From Drosophila pseudoobscura (lineage: Eukaryota > Arthropoda > Insecta > Diptera > Drosophilidae), in assembly GCF_009870125.1 (NCBI RefSeq), contig NC_046679.1:10230001-10294000 (forward strand): a stretch of DNA of 64,000 nucleotides. The letters run 5' to 3'. Both the position numbers and the translations under genes were made by a program. How positions within the stretch are numbered: the stretch's first letter is position 1; each line of letters opens with the position of its first letter. This document shows, piece by piece, positions 47,301 through 59,628 of the stretch. The notes beneath the pieces are model-generated. The model saw only the letters and a list, made by a program, of their open reading frames with translations. It had not been told where the DNA came from and did not search any database.

Positions 47301-48787
47301 TCGCCAGTCAGAAGCAGAAGCAAAAGTGGAAACGCCGACACAGAGAGAGGCACGGAGAAATAGAGAGACAGAGAGAGAGAGCGACGGCTGGACAGAGAGA
47401 AAGCTAAGCAAGCGGTGTTCAACCAGAGAGCGGGAGCGTAAGCAACAAATAAAAACTGGTGAGAGATGTTTTTTACGGCGCGTTTGCTCTCCAAGCTTCG
47501 TGTGTATGTGCGTGCATTATGATTGTACAATAAGAGAATATAAACATATAGACATTTTGTGTAATTGCTCAAGAATGAAATCGAATTGGTTACACCTCCC
47601 TACAGACAGTAGAATAAACTTTTGGATGGCCACTCAGGCATTCCAGTGCCAACAGACCGTTCCATTATCTCGAGCTCCATTCAATTCAATATCGAATCCA
47701 CCCACATCCTCCCCACTTCGTCATACATAAGCTATGTGAAAATATACTATGAACTTTTTGTCCACGCCCTGTCCGAGTACATCTGCTTTACGTCATCAGA
47801 GGAAATCCAGGCATGTGCCTTCCCAAAATAGTTCAAGGTAAAGGGCATTAATCATGTGACAGACATTAGCTCAATTGCTCGAAAAATTTTATTAATTAGG
47901 AGTTAAATTTTTATACAGCTGCGGTCAAAAAACTAGGATAGCATTTAACAGCTTCCTTTGAGGTGTTCAAATGTTCTTTCCTAGGCGGAGAAAAAGTTTC
48001 AAAAAGTCATTCAAATATCCAAAAACATTGAAAAAGGGTCCAACTATATAATTCCATTCCAATCTTCTTCAGCTTCGTATGCAATTTTGTAACTCAAACT
48101 GAAAACGTAATGTAACGACAGGTACATACCGTACGATCGATTGTTTTCATTTTGTTCTCCAAATATAGTGATTCTTAATCACTATGCAAATTGGCGAGTA
48201 ACGCCAGATTTGAAAAGAATAAGGAAAGTTTATGCATTATTTCTACTATCAGCTCTGTTATTTTGACCGCTGTTGTATGCACTAATGTAGCAACGCGAGT
48301 ATGTGCACAAGAAGCAAAGCTCATAGTTGGTTTTAAATGCATTTCGGAGTCAAGGTTTAATTAGAATGTTCTTATTTGCCTGCGACTTTCTGGCACTATA
48401 AGCAGGCAGCGCTTCCCAATACAAAATCTGTTTCTAATCTGGTGTGCAATCTGATTCTCGAAGATATGGAGAAGCTAGGCAGCGATAAGAGCTGGCTCCC
48501 CAAAAGCCGAATGAATTGGCAAATATTTTCATCAGCTGTTATTATGGGCATGTTTAAAGCAAATTTAAATATTTCCTCGCACGTTTATAGTACATGTGCA
48601 TTAACACTTTAAGTAGTGCCGTGGCCGGCAATTTTTAGCAACTTTTGCCCAAGTGCTAAGTTCTGTTTAAATATAACTTTGGGCCAGGCAGTGTTTACAA
48701 CTTAGCTGTGAGAATAAAGCTCTGCCAAAAAGCTTTCGCTCAGGAGCTTTGGGTTTCAATTTTGAGTTTGTCGCGATTTCGTCCAGC
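44312..48787. other. Intergenic region with two possible leader exons
   Basis: No coding frame with family resemblance. It holds an alternating GCGCGCGCGC run (about 44616-44626), an AACAGCTGAT E-box at about 44735-44744, and GTACATAC microsatellite (about 45185-45290). Donor-like sequences lie at CACTG/GTAAGTG (44887) and AACTG/GTGAGA (47459), each next to a GAGA-rich stretch (45095-45124 and 47338-47402). Either could end an untranslated first exon of poly, whose coding exon is preceded by an acceptor. Confidence 0.4.
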
Positions 48788-48861
48788 GGCCCATTAGCTC
48801 AGTTGGTTAGAGCGTCGTGCTAATAACGCGAAGGTCGCGGGTTCGATCCCCTCATGGGCCA
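48788..48861 (+). tRNA. tRNA-Ile (anticodon AAT)
   Basis: A 74-nt intronless tRNA. The acceptor arms GGCCCAT and ATGGGCC pair perfectly. The A box is TAGCTCAGTTGG, the anticodon loop CTAATAA carries AAT, and the B box is GGTTCGATCCC. A T-run (GATTTTTTCC) directly after the gene ends RNA polymerase III transcription. AAT (read as IAU after editing) is the main isoleucine tRNA of animals. Confidence 0.97.
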
Positions 48862-49202
48862 GACTGATTTTTTCCTTTTTTTCTTAATTTATTGCTGTTT
48901 CAAATGCTTAATAATTTATTGATGCTGCTTGACATATTTTCCCACACTCTACCCGCTAGTAATTGCCCGATTTATATCCACGAGTGGCCCTGACAGCCAT
49001 GATAAAGTGACAAAATGTAGATTCCTCTATTTTCATTTTTCTTTTTTTTCTCCTGCTCAATAAATTACTTAGGAGTTTTTGCTCCGGTCAAGTCGAGTGC
49101 TTTAACCTCCTTGGCCAGACATCCCGTGGCCAGCCAGTTAATTAATTGAACTCTTTTGATGGCATTTATAAGTCGACTCTTCATTTCAGATATTTCAACG
49201 TG

Positions 49203-49958
49203 ATGGCCACCTCAGTGCTGTTAGCTTGCGGACTGAACGAGCAGAAGCTGCCGGGATTCGTACACATCAGTGAGGAGTCTAATGTGGATGGCAGCTTCCT
49301 GATCAGCTGCATCCTGGGCCAGCGGCTGCGTATCTCGAACGCGGGCACCCTGCTCGTCTGCCTGCAGCACCACTACCAGCACTACTTCAACGCGGGCATG
49401 CGTCTTGGCTACAACACGAACATCTTCCAGGGCAAGACCCTCAACGTGATCGACGTGCTGAGCGACATGGCCAGCGAGGGTCTATCCTGCAAATGGCTGA
49501 AGAACCCGGACGGGCTGACGCTGACCGAGCAGCTGGTGGAGGACATCCGTGCCCAGGTGGAGAGCAACTACGCCAACCGCAACAGCTACACTATACTTAT
49601 CGACAATCTGTCCATCCTGTTCAATCTCGGTGCCAGCAAACTGCAGGTACAGCAGTTTTGCCAAGACCTGGCTTCCCTTGCCAAGGAGCGCGACAATCTG
49701 ACGGTCATCACCAAGCTGAGCAACAGCGACATCTACCAGCCAACCGACAACAACGTGGCTAAGCTTGGCCAAGTGCGCATCCAGGTCGTAAGGCTCAAGA
49801 GCGGCGTGTTCCGGGAGGTCGACGGCAAGCTGCTGATTGAGAGGGTCCTCGACGAGGGCAGCTATGCGTGCGAGGAGGCACGCAAAGAGGTGCTCTATAA
49901 GGTCAACGATCGCAATGTCAAGGTGTTTACCCCCGGCGAGGTGGGAGTGAAAGTCTAG
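49203..49958 (+). CDS. poly: Elongator complex protein 6 homologue
   Basis: A single coding exon of 251 residues. MATSVLLACGLNEQKLPGFV, SNVDGSFLISCIL, TLLVCLQHHYQHYFNAGMRL and YTILIDNLSILFNLG match the Elp6 RecA-like fold, which lacks the Walker motifs. Elp4-6 form the hexameric ring of Elongator, needed for wobble-uridine (mcm5) modification of tRNAs. The fly orthologue, poly, is 251 residues as I recall and is linked to insulin/TOR signalling. An acceptor (TTCATTTCAG) ends 13 bases before the ATG, so the leader exon lies upstream and the tRNA-Ile gene probably sits in the 5' intron. AATAAA lies at 50018-50023. Confidence 0.94.
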   Translation: MATSVLLACGLNEQKLPGFVHISEESNVDGSFLISCILGQRLRISNAGTLLVCLQHHYQHYFNAGMRLGYNTNIFQGKTLNVIDVLSDMASEGLSCKWLKNPDGLTLTEQLVEDIRAQVESNYANRNSYTILIDNLSILFNLGASKLQVQQFCQDLASLAKERDNLTVITKLSNSDIYQPTDNNVAKLGQVRIQVVRLKSGVFREVDGKLLIERVLDEGSYACEEARKEVLYKVNDRNVKVFTPGEVGVKV

Positions 49959-51754
49959 CCGCGGTCCGGGGCCCCAGTTCCGAGCTACCATTTGATATGA
50001 TTATTTGTATGAATTTTAATAAAGCCATGTTTTTCTATATTCTGAGATCCGCAGCCAAACTTTCAATCAGCCATCGCAATACGCCTTCTCGTCAATGTCG
50101 CTGTCTGTTGTTTTCCTTCGTTCGTTGTAATTGCTTTTGTCCTTCTGCTATCTGGTGGCATCTGTTGACGTCACCAGCCACATTGATGAGGGAATAATGA
50201 TGAATTTATGTCTGGTCACGATCAATAAAGGACGAGTATAAATGACTTTACAGCAGCCGGCCATCGGCTGGCCCCAAAGTAAAGTTCAGAGCGAGAAACT
50301 TTCGCCGGGGCTGGACAGCGCTAGGCCCCCAATATGGTAAAGGACGTCGCCGAAAAAGAAAACAATAAAACTGGCAATTGAATTTTACCAAACAACGCAG
50401 AAAAAAGTTGATTAACTGCTCCTCAAATGTGCTTGGGTGGCACGGACTTTGAGGTCGGTCCTCCGCTCTGGACAAGATTTATTTATATCTGCGATTTCTT
50501 TGCACTGGATTGAGTTTCCACATCGCAATACGTATAGCCTCCCGAGTGTCCCTTCACTTCGTTAATTGTGAGAACTTATCCCATCTTCGCACTGTTCGTC
50601 GTCCCTCGAGCGAGAATCTCTACAAGAAATTTAATATTTTATTGTCGAAAAAGTTAAGTTTATCTTTTGAACTTGATTAATGTGTATTTCGTTTGACTGT
50701 TAAACTACGCGCTTAATCTTTCGGGATTGCTATCATATAACATGACTGGCTATCTGGTGTGTTCAAGTAATATCTGGAAATTCTTAAAAGAGCGCAGGAG
50801 GGTTCCTAAAGATCCTAAAGACAAATTTTCACCAGAAATAAAGGAGATTTCATAAGCACCCGATTTCGGAACACTGTCCAATAAAGGAACCCCGCAAATG
50901 TCAGCATTTTTGAACACTTGTGGCCTTCATTGTCTGCTGCAGAGCTACAATTTTGTTTTCATTAATTTGCCATCGAAGAACCCCCCAATGGCTGCCAGAC
51001 CCTGCCATGCGTGAATCGGGAATTGCATTTCTCCGTGGCGTACACGAAGATATTGCCTTTAAACAAACCCAACAGATGAATTCATTAATTACGCAAATGC
51101 TTTTGTGCACCAGAGCGCTAAGGGTTTCTCATTGGAAGTTATCCGCGTGGACGGGGACTCCAACCAATAGTGCCATCCAGTCGCAAAATATGCTATCGCT
51201 TTCGAGATGGCTGCAAAGGAATGGAGACGAAAGGCTGTGGAACCGGAAGCAGAAAAGTATATGTACACAGGTCGGGGCGGAGGCAGGGACAGGGCCAAAT
51301 CCAATTGCCGGTTTGTCCTTAGTCGCATCAGAAGCAACATGCGGGAAGTGGGTGTAATGACTGGGCAAAAAAACATGAAGTACGAGAGGATGTTACTTTG
51401 AGGGGGCTTGTGGCAGGCACGCCTCTCTCAGAGCCATGCTAATAACACAGCTACATACGACCGAGTATATGTACAATTTCTGTTGCATGCCCGTACTTTC
51501 GGGCACAATCGGAAATGAACGGGCCACAGGCGACCGCTCTCGGCCGCAATATTTCTGGGCATGCAGCTGCCTAATAACCAGACACAAGCTCGTATGTATA
51601 CATACTGGCATTTAGGAATATGTAGATGTGGGCTTACCATGTTGGACCGCGAGCCGATGACAATAGCAATAGGGCATCGAGAGAAAAAGAGACCAAAAAA
51701 TTGTCCGCCTCCCATAATTTATTCACATAGGAGCGCCATAAACATAAACTTGGC

Positions 51755-51791
51755 TCGCCGGGCCGAGCCGGGCCGAACCGGGCCGGGCCGT
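51755..51791 (+). repeat. GGGCC/GAGCC pentamer array
   Basis: Imperfect tandem pentamers of the type GCCGG repeated about seven times. Similar runs occur at 21184, 53855 and 58790. Confidence 0.7.
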
Positions 51792-53852
51792 CCTTTCATC
51801 AATGATAATAACGTCGTATTAGTGCGGTCCGGCCTGGAAATTGGGGAGCCAACAGTTCGAGTACAATGACCAGGCAAACGAACACAGACACGTCAGACCA
51901 CGTCAGCCTAGGCCTCAGCATCATACGATACTCTACCCCAACCCCAGCGCGAAGGCTTCGCTGTTCACCCTTCTCAACTGAAAAAGGGCATCAATTTTTT
52001 AAGGTCTCGGCTCAGCTTTGGCTTGCCAGCTGATATGGCGCCATATCTTTCGATTTTCATCGCCACTTTGTCGTTGCGTTCCCGCTGAGTTATCGGCAGC
52101 TCCTCTCGGCCCATCATCTTTTTTGTGGCCCCCCACATGGCGTGTGCGTAATATTTATTTAACTACCGCACACACTTCAGATACTTTGGGCTTTAGAGTG
52201 TCAGCGTCTCGCGACATCCTTTGGCATCATGAACTCTTCTGAGAGGAAAACTCTAAGACGACTTGTTCAAAGAGTTGTTTCCCAGACAGGATAAGCAGCC
52301 TAAATCTACATATAAATGGGCAAAGCAAAGGCAAATCAGTTCGCCAACACTTTAACTAAATTAACTTGAACTAATTGTGTATAATCCATTAAAGAAGCAT
52401 ATGCATATAGCGACTGGCATCTTATATTAATAAATAATTTGCTAAACATAAATTTTATTAGAGCTGAAAGGCCACCTTAGCGGGTGAAAAGGATGTGGCA
52501 TTGGGTTGGAAAATATGTACATATTATATATATTTATAAGCGGAACTTTGTAGCTTTAAGTCTTGAAAAGAGAGTTTTTTTTTTCAAAGAGATTGATCGC
52601 TTTACTAAAATAAAAATTTCTGTGTCCTTGAAATCGCAGCTCTAGCAACGTGACATTTTTTTGTCCACTTCGGTTTTCCGGTTTTTTTTTAAATTTAATT
52701 TGGCTCGACGGAGCAAGAAGGAAAAACACAAGGAAAATGCATGCAATTTCACTAATTCAATATGAACATTTTCGTCGTGTTCTGGCAAAAAGAAAAGAGG
52801 AAAATTTTCAACTGTTTAGGGGGTCCTTTGTGCTCTCCCCCGCCTTCCCCTTTCGCTGGCAAAAACTTTTCCTGGCATGGCTTCCTCCCGTTTCGGTTCC
52901 GCTTCCGGGAAAGCAATTAAAGATACATTTTAGCGAAATGGGCGCTAACGAATTTAATAATTTTCGCTCAAATGCCGCAGCATCCCGGGCCGGGCCAATG
53001 CCAGTGCACTGGTGCGCAAAATATTTGGGGGGGACCACGCGGAAGGTGGATTCGCAGGCGCGTTTTAAACGGATTTATTTTAAATCTCTCGTAGCGCGGT
53101 GAAATGCCGCCACAATTTCTGGTTGATAATCGGGTGCTTTCATTAGGCCAAACAATTTATAGATGCAGTAATCGCATTGCCGCTCGATGCGCGATGTGAC
53201 TGCCACCCGAATAGAGACGCAAAAGTGCCTGATAAACCGGAAAGCATTCAAATTGATTGCGCGGCGTATACACAACATTTGGCGCCCTATACAGCCTCAC
53301 CAGCGGCTCCTGCTCCTGCCCCAGGCGATAGTCTTGCCACTCTCCTGCCACACATGCCGCACAGCCTTTGGCCCTGCCTTCAGGTGGCACTCAATGTGGG
53401 TTGACACTCTTTCGGATATTCGAGTCGCGACTCTAATGTGGGCTGTGCCACGATTATGCGGTTGGATGGCTTTGTGGGGGCGCTCGGGCCTGTGGGCGTG
53501 GGCGTGGGCGGGGCGGGCTTAGAGCCCAGCTAAGTGCTCTATAGCCTGGCACCTACGCGACGCAACGCATCGCAAAGCAAATTGAAAACTCAATCTAATG
53601 GTGTGACAATCTTTCTGGGCTCCAACTCAACTCCGACTCCCAAGCGGGCACGGGACAGGCTGTAACACGGACACGAGCATGGACGCGGGCCAAACAATTA
53701 CCAATTTCGATATGCACGGTCAGACTTGGACGTTTCCGTGCCATAAAAGTGTCCGAGGATAACATAGAAAGATACGATATTGATGGCTCGTTACCAGCAA
53801 ATTGTATAAAAATCTCCTATTCCCTGGCTGCCCTATCGTTCGCGTTGTTTGT

Positions 53853-53884
53853 CGGTCCAGTCCGGTCCGGTCCGGTCCGGTCGG
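53853..53884 (+). repeat. GGTCC pentamer array
   Basis: About six tandem copies of TCCGG/TCCAG pentamers. Confidence 0.75.
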
Positions 53885-54341
53885 GTCATTTGCTTTATTT
53901 GCAGAAACACTTTTTATGGCTTGCCCGGCTGTCATAAAGATGCCCTCGGCGTGGCCTTGGCTCTGACCATCGTTGTCCAAGGCCCAGGACAACTGGCATA
54001 TCAGAATCGGAGGCAGCAACACGTGGCCCGCGCCACTGATGCAACGGACGACCAACGAAAGAGCGCCATTCAGCTGTAACAAAGGGGGCATTTTGAGGGG
54101 CACTTTGGAATTGGAATTTACATTTTAGCACAGATTGGCAGACATTAAACATACTCGTAGACCGATGCGCAGAGGCGACACAAAGGCATTGCCTTTGAAG
54201 AATCTTTTCATATTTTTACAGCACTTCGACTTTGAAATTTTCCTATATATATGTATAGTAGTAACTGATATTGTTATGTAGGCTGAACTTGAGGGAAGCT
54301 CGAAGAAATGCCCAGTATCCAAAGTTGAGCAAAATACTTAC

Positions 54342-54430
54342 CGTCACGTAGCCACTCGATCTGATCTTTATTTGACAAATGCTGGGCTTATCGGGCATCC
54401 CGTGTCCGCTGTCGCATCCTGCTTGGCATA
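54342..54430 (-). pseudogene. Possible isolated EGF/DSL-like exon (low confidence)
   Basis: An 89-bp segment on the minus strand has an acceptor-like end (CTGCTTTAG) and a perfect GTAAGT donor. Its frame reads CQAGCDSGHGMPDKPSIC, then a basic tail ending SGYVT. The spacing GCD-x2-HG-x-x-DKP-x-x-C resembles the first EGF repeat of Delta-type ligands, where GCD..HG.C.KP..C.C is usual, but two expected Cys are absent. No flanking exon was found. It could be a decayed duplicate exon, part of an unrecognised gene, or chance. Confidence 0.15.
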
Positions 54431-57400
54431 CTAAAGCAGTCAAGAGTCGACGTCCTAGTAAAACAGCCACTTATATACTTATATAATAAAAAAATTTAAT
54501 GTTTATGGCCAAGGACTCGAGCAGTGAGCTCTGCATTTGATAAGCATTGGTTGGGCAGAATGCTGTCAGAATTATGCTCCACAAAATGCTTGTACCTTTA
54601 ATTGTGTTTTGCTCCTGCGGTTGCTTCTTGCGTGTGCTTTGTGCTGACGCCCCGACACCTACTTTATGGCCGTAATTTTGCTGAAAACTTTGGCGTTGCA
54701 GTAAATTTGCACACCCTCAGCCCCTGCACAATGGGGCAAGATAAAGAGGGGCGGCCGACAGTGGGCGAATATCAACATTTGCTAGCTTTGGCAAGGCCCC
54801 CGCAGAGTGTTACGCCCTCGAGTATTTTCACGCACATTGAGAGAAAAGTAATATGAAAAGTGTTGAAGGCACCCTTCTGTTGTTGCCGGTTCAATGATGA
54901 ACGGTGTGGTACCACGAAACGTCTTGCTGGGGAGAAAAAGCCGGAATGTGCCAGTCTTACAACATTACGGATTTCCTCAGTGTAGGTACACACACTCTCG
55001 TGTGTAAACGACACTCACACAGGTGGCCGAGGAATGTATGAACTGTCTGAAATGGAGAGTCGCGTGTTGTAATTTTCATGTGTCGGCAAAACGGAAACAG
55101 AATAGCAAGGCAAAAGCAAACAAGAGGGTTTTCACACACACACAGCCCCACCCATTCACCCACACACAGATAGAGGGAAGCAAAAGGGACCAAACCACAG
55201 CGAATGATAATGGAAGGCATTAAAGCAGATTACTTGAAAAGCCAAAATGGCAAAAGACACAGCGGGTAAAATTAGTGGATGGTGTTGTTCGGGCAGAGCC
55301 CCGCCCACCACGGTGCTATGTGGGTATGCGTGGACAGGCGCGGGCCTGATGAAGATGAAGGTCACTCGACATTAGCTGCAATCAGTTGTACGAGTAGTTG
55401 CTCCCGATGTGGCTCCTCCATTAGCTTTGACTAATTTTAATTATTTCTTTGTCAGAGCTGTCCTGCTCCGAGACAGCCGCCAGTCGGAGGCCCGAGCTCC
55501 TACAAGCATAAAATTCGAGGGCCACACATACTGGTATAAGACGCCAGAGTTAAAATTAAGAAGTAGACTGAAAGAAGAGGAGGAAGGAGCACCCGGTCGC
55601 TGGGCAATTTGTTTAATGAAATCATCAAATTAAATAAAATGTGCGGCCCAAAAAGTGTAAGTGTAAGCAATTTGTTGCTGTTTCAGTCCTGCTTCTGTAG
55701 CTGTTGTAGCTACTGTTGTTGCCATGAAATACAAAACCACAGTATGACATGGCCCCCAACACGTGGCCACCCACTCTGCGGCCTAGAAACATGCACAGCC
55801 ACAGCCCCAGCCACAGACTCACGCACAGAGACACTTCTGCTCGAACTGTTGCCAAAGTCAGAGCAGAGCCATAACTTTGATGGCGAGTCCTCGATGCGGG
55901 CGCGTGTCTCCTTGGCTGCCTTTGGCCATGCTTAGCCTAAATAGCCGGCCTAGGCTCTCCCCACCCCAGTGTTTCAATTATATTATTAATCACATCACTC
56001 TCAGTTCTTATTTTAAGCAGTTTGCAGCTCCCCGCCAGCAGATGGGAGTTCTGTTCTTCTGGGCAATAAATTCGCTGGACGGCAAAACTTTTTCAATTAA
56101 CACAAAATTATGCAAATTGAGTGGCTGCCAAAGCCGGAGCCATAGGAGTTGCTTGGATGGCGATAAGACAAATAGCGTTGGCATAGATTTTGGCCATTAA
56201 CGTTGTGCCCCAACTTTTGAGGCCGGGCTGTGGCTGTGCCTGCTGAAATATTGCAAAAATCTGACCTACCGCAACAAGATTGGACTTGTGAAGCGCTCTT
56301 GCTGATGGGATATCAATATTTGTTGACAAACTTATTCAAGATAAATACCAACAATTTATATTTATAAATTATAGCTATAGACGGCTTACGGCTTACTGCA
56401 GATAGAAGATATTATTGTAAATGTAATTTAATATACCTTTTAATCATATGTATAATTGTTGTATTCTCACCTGAGTAATTGCATCTAGTTGTCTGCTAAT
56501 TAGGGCCCTGAAGGGATACATTTTCGAGAATACACATGGCCTCATCCTCAGGCTGATTAATTTGGGGCCTGGAATGGGAGAGGAAGGAACTAGCGACACG
56601 TTCAGCGCACATCTGCGACCCCATTCGCATTGTCCTGGCGTCAGGTCGTGCCGGTGCGCTGTCTGTGGCAGGAGCACGTGGGGCTTCTCGCGTCTCGTTA
56701 CGCTTACTTAGCCGCTTAATTTACATGCATTGTGCCAGGCACAAATGATGCATTGTTTGCCCGGGTTGTGTCTTTGGTAGCACTCCGGGCCAGACGACAG
56801 GAGACAGACGACAAACGATATACGAACAGCAGCCCAGACCAAGAAACAATTAAATCTCGCCGCTTTCCTGCACCGCTGTGCGTCTGCCAAAGTGGTGGAG
56901 GAGCTAAAGAGGAACCTGCCACCATACCACATGCTGGCGCCAAGTTGTATTTTAAAGACGGAAGAGGTGGTTTTGTGGTCGTTTCCTCTCGGTACGCTCT
57001 GAAACTTGCAATTAACTTGGTGGCTTGCACCGTGCCAGCTGCAGAAGAAACCCATTTTATGTTCATTGCAGATTTGCTAATAATCTGTAAAGGATGTCTC
57101 AGCTCGAGTACGGCTCCTTACCATTACTCTGAAGTAGGTTTTAATTAGTTCTTAAAAAAGAATAACAATTTCACTGTACAGTCTACATATGTAATTATTA
57201 TATAAAACTATCTTAGATTATATATCATATAAAGAATCACCCCGCTAGTAAAAGTATTTTTATCGACGTAGCAATGCTGAGACTTGAGAGTTTTTGGGAT
57301 AATTCCAGAGATAATAAAGCCCAGTGGATAAAAAAAGGGTGTAATCATTTGGATACAATTGTTATTGTTTCGCTTGCATTTATGCAATTCTGTTGAAGGT

Positions 57401-59304
57401 CCTGGGAAACCGTCCTCTGCTAAAGCCGTTTAATGGTCGGTTATGCCGTGGAGATTATATTAAGCTGTAATCCTATCTTATCCAATTTGGCTTTCATATG
57501 CTGCAAGGCTGCTGGCTGTACTGTCTGAACCAAAATAGACAGACAAGGCGGTGAAGTGCCGTATACATATATAGATGCCAGCGAGATTCTTCAGTTATCG
57601 GATGGCACAGTAATTGTGCTGTGGATGGTGATGGTGTTCGGACTCGACTCGCTTCTTTGCGCATAAATCAGTCGGAAATCGCGTTAAAATGTGCCCCAAT
57701 TGATTTACTGTTGACTTATTGCTGTTTTCATTCCCATTTAATTCAGTTCGTTGCCTTGATTGTGCGAGGTCACAATGTATTGGCGCCTTTTGTCTTTAAA
57801 AATTCTCATTATTGCCCCGACTGTCCTGCAAAATGTTACATAATGATGAGTGAGGCAGAAACACAAACAGGAAAAGTGTAGCCTGCCTGGGGGCGCACAC
57901 GTTTTTGCCCTCTGCCCCACTCCTGCTCCACTATTCCGGTCCGTGACCCGCCCCATTGTTTATTTAGCATTGATTTATGCATTGAGTGTTTTAAATGTGG
58001 GCGTGCTATTTATGTGTCCAGACCGATGTTTGTTCGTCAGTTGGCTTTTTGTAGCCTGCACTTGATTTGTGGCCTGGACGAGGACCGGCGCGACGGAGTC
58101 CATCCGACTCGGACGCGGTCAAGGCGTGTCTTGACGAAAGGTCACTTGATGTATGGGCTCCCCAGCCTCTTGGCTTGTGGCTAGTTTGCATATCTGGCTG
58201 CTGTGTCAGCAGTGAAAATCACTCTAAATATTATGGCTCCTGTCTGTCAGTCAGCCAGATTTCGTGACCAAGGAATGCGTGATTCGTGATGAATTTGACT
58301 AGATTTGCAGATCATTTGTACGCCAGGTCGGGCTCCTTTGTTGTCCTGTACCTTTGGTGTTTGTGTTTGTGTTGCAGTGCACTTGTCTGCTGATTTTCTC
58401 ATCAGCATAACAAATGAGCGTGTACTTATTGTCTGGAGCTGTCCTCTCATTCACAGTCTTTAGGGGCGTTTGTCTAATCTGAACGTAAGAAAATGTCCTC
58501 AATACGCCAGTAAGCCATTTCAATTAGGCCAAGTCTAGGCGGGATCCGCAATGGAAATGTGGACCACATGCCAGGCTGGAAGAAATCAACGATTTAATGC
58601 CGCTTAAAGCGTCAGACATCGCCTCAGCCAAGCAGTGTAACGATTGCCTCTGCCATGTGGACGCGTGTTGCTCCAGCAGACCGAAAGCTACGTGCCAGAC
58701 GCTGGCAACGGCTCCTATGCCCCATGCCAGGCCCCACATGAAGGCCCCACGGTACCACCAGCTGTGCACCGGTCGCGTGTGCGGCTCGCCTCGGCTCGGC
58801 TCGGCTCCTTTGTGTGATTTGTTGTGGAACGGATGTTGGCAACATGTCCCGCTAAATGCAGACACACAGGTCCTTCCTAACGAGGCTTTCAACTCCTTCC
58901 GAAATAGTTGCAATTCTTTTGTTTCTCCAGCAGTTGTTTGCCATTTAATCCGTACAACGATATGCTTTAGTTTATACTGTAATTGAATTCATTTCGACTG
59001 CAATTTGCTCATTGTAGGAATTCACTTCGAACTGGAAATGAAAGCATTCCTAGATAATGGTTCTGTATGGTCATGCACCAAAAGTGGAATGTAATATATT
59101 CATACTGGGATTCATGAGAACGTGACTCGAAATCATCTCCAGTTGAGCATCGACGTAGAGGAAGCTCTTCGCTGCTCCCACATGTGGATGTGTGGACGTG
59201 GCCAATAGCAAGATTCATTAAAATGAAAAAAAAATAACACAAAAATGTACCACTCAAGCACACATAATGGATGTTGGAATAAGTGCCATCGTCAGAGCAA
59301 TTCA

Positions 59305-59628
59305 CTTTATATTTAATAATTTCTTATATTTATTTATTATTCTGATGGTCCCATGAATGTGCCAGTTTTGGTAAGTCCTGCGAAATCGCATGCTTCCAAA
59401 AAGCATGGTAGAAGAAAAATGTTTAAAACTTGGATATCCAAAATGATATTTCACCCCATATTGTCGTGGCTTAGGATAAGGATAGTACATGCCTTCGAAA
59501 TTAAATAGAAAATTGTATTTATTGTAGTTCACTGTTACCCACATTATACTGGGAAAAACTTCGACGTTGCGACTATCCAAGCTTTAAGAAAACAAGGAAG
59601 GAGGGAAAACATAGGACTATTATTTTCA
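59305..59628 (-). pseudogene. Possible decayed gene for a small secreted protein
   Basis: On the minus strand, MKIIVLCFPSFLVFLKLG is a very good signal peptide and meets a stop at once. The overlapping next frame continues as DSRNVEVFPSIMWVTVNYNK and FNFEGMYYPYPKPRQYGVKY for about 85 residues, to a stop at about 59305. A one-base shift would separate the secretion signal from the body, so either this is a frameshifted pseudogene of a host gene or the pairing is chance. The FP-x-N-x-NFE-Y-P pattern faintly recalls insect DM4/12 proteins. A TATA-like ATATATATTA lies about 40 bp upstream. Confidence 0.25.
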
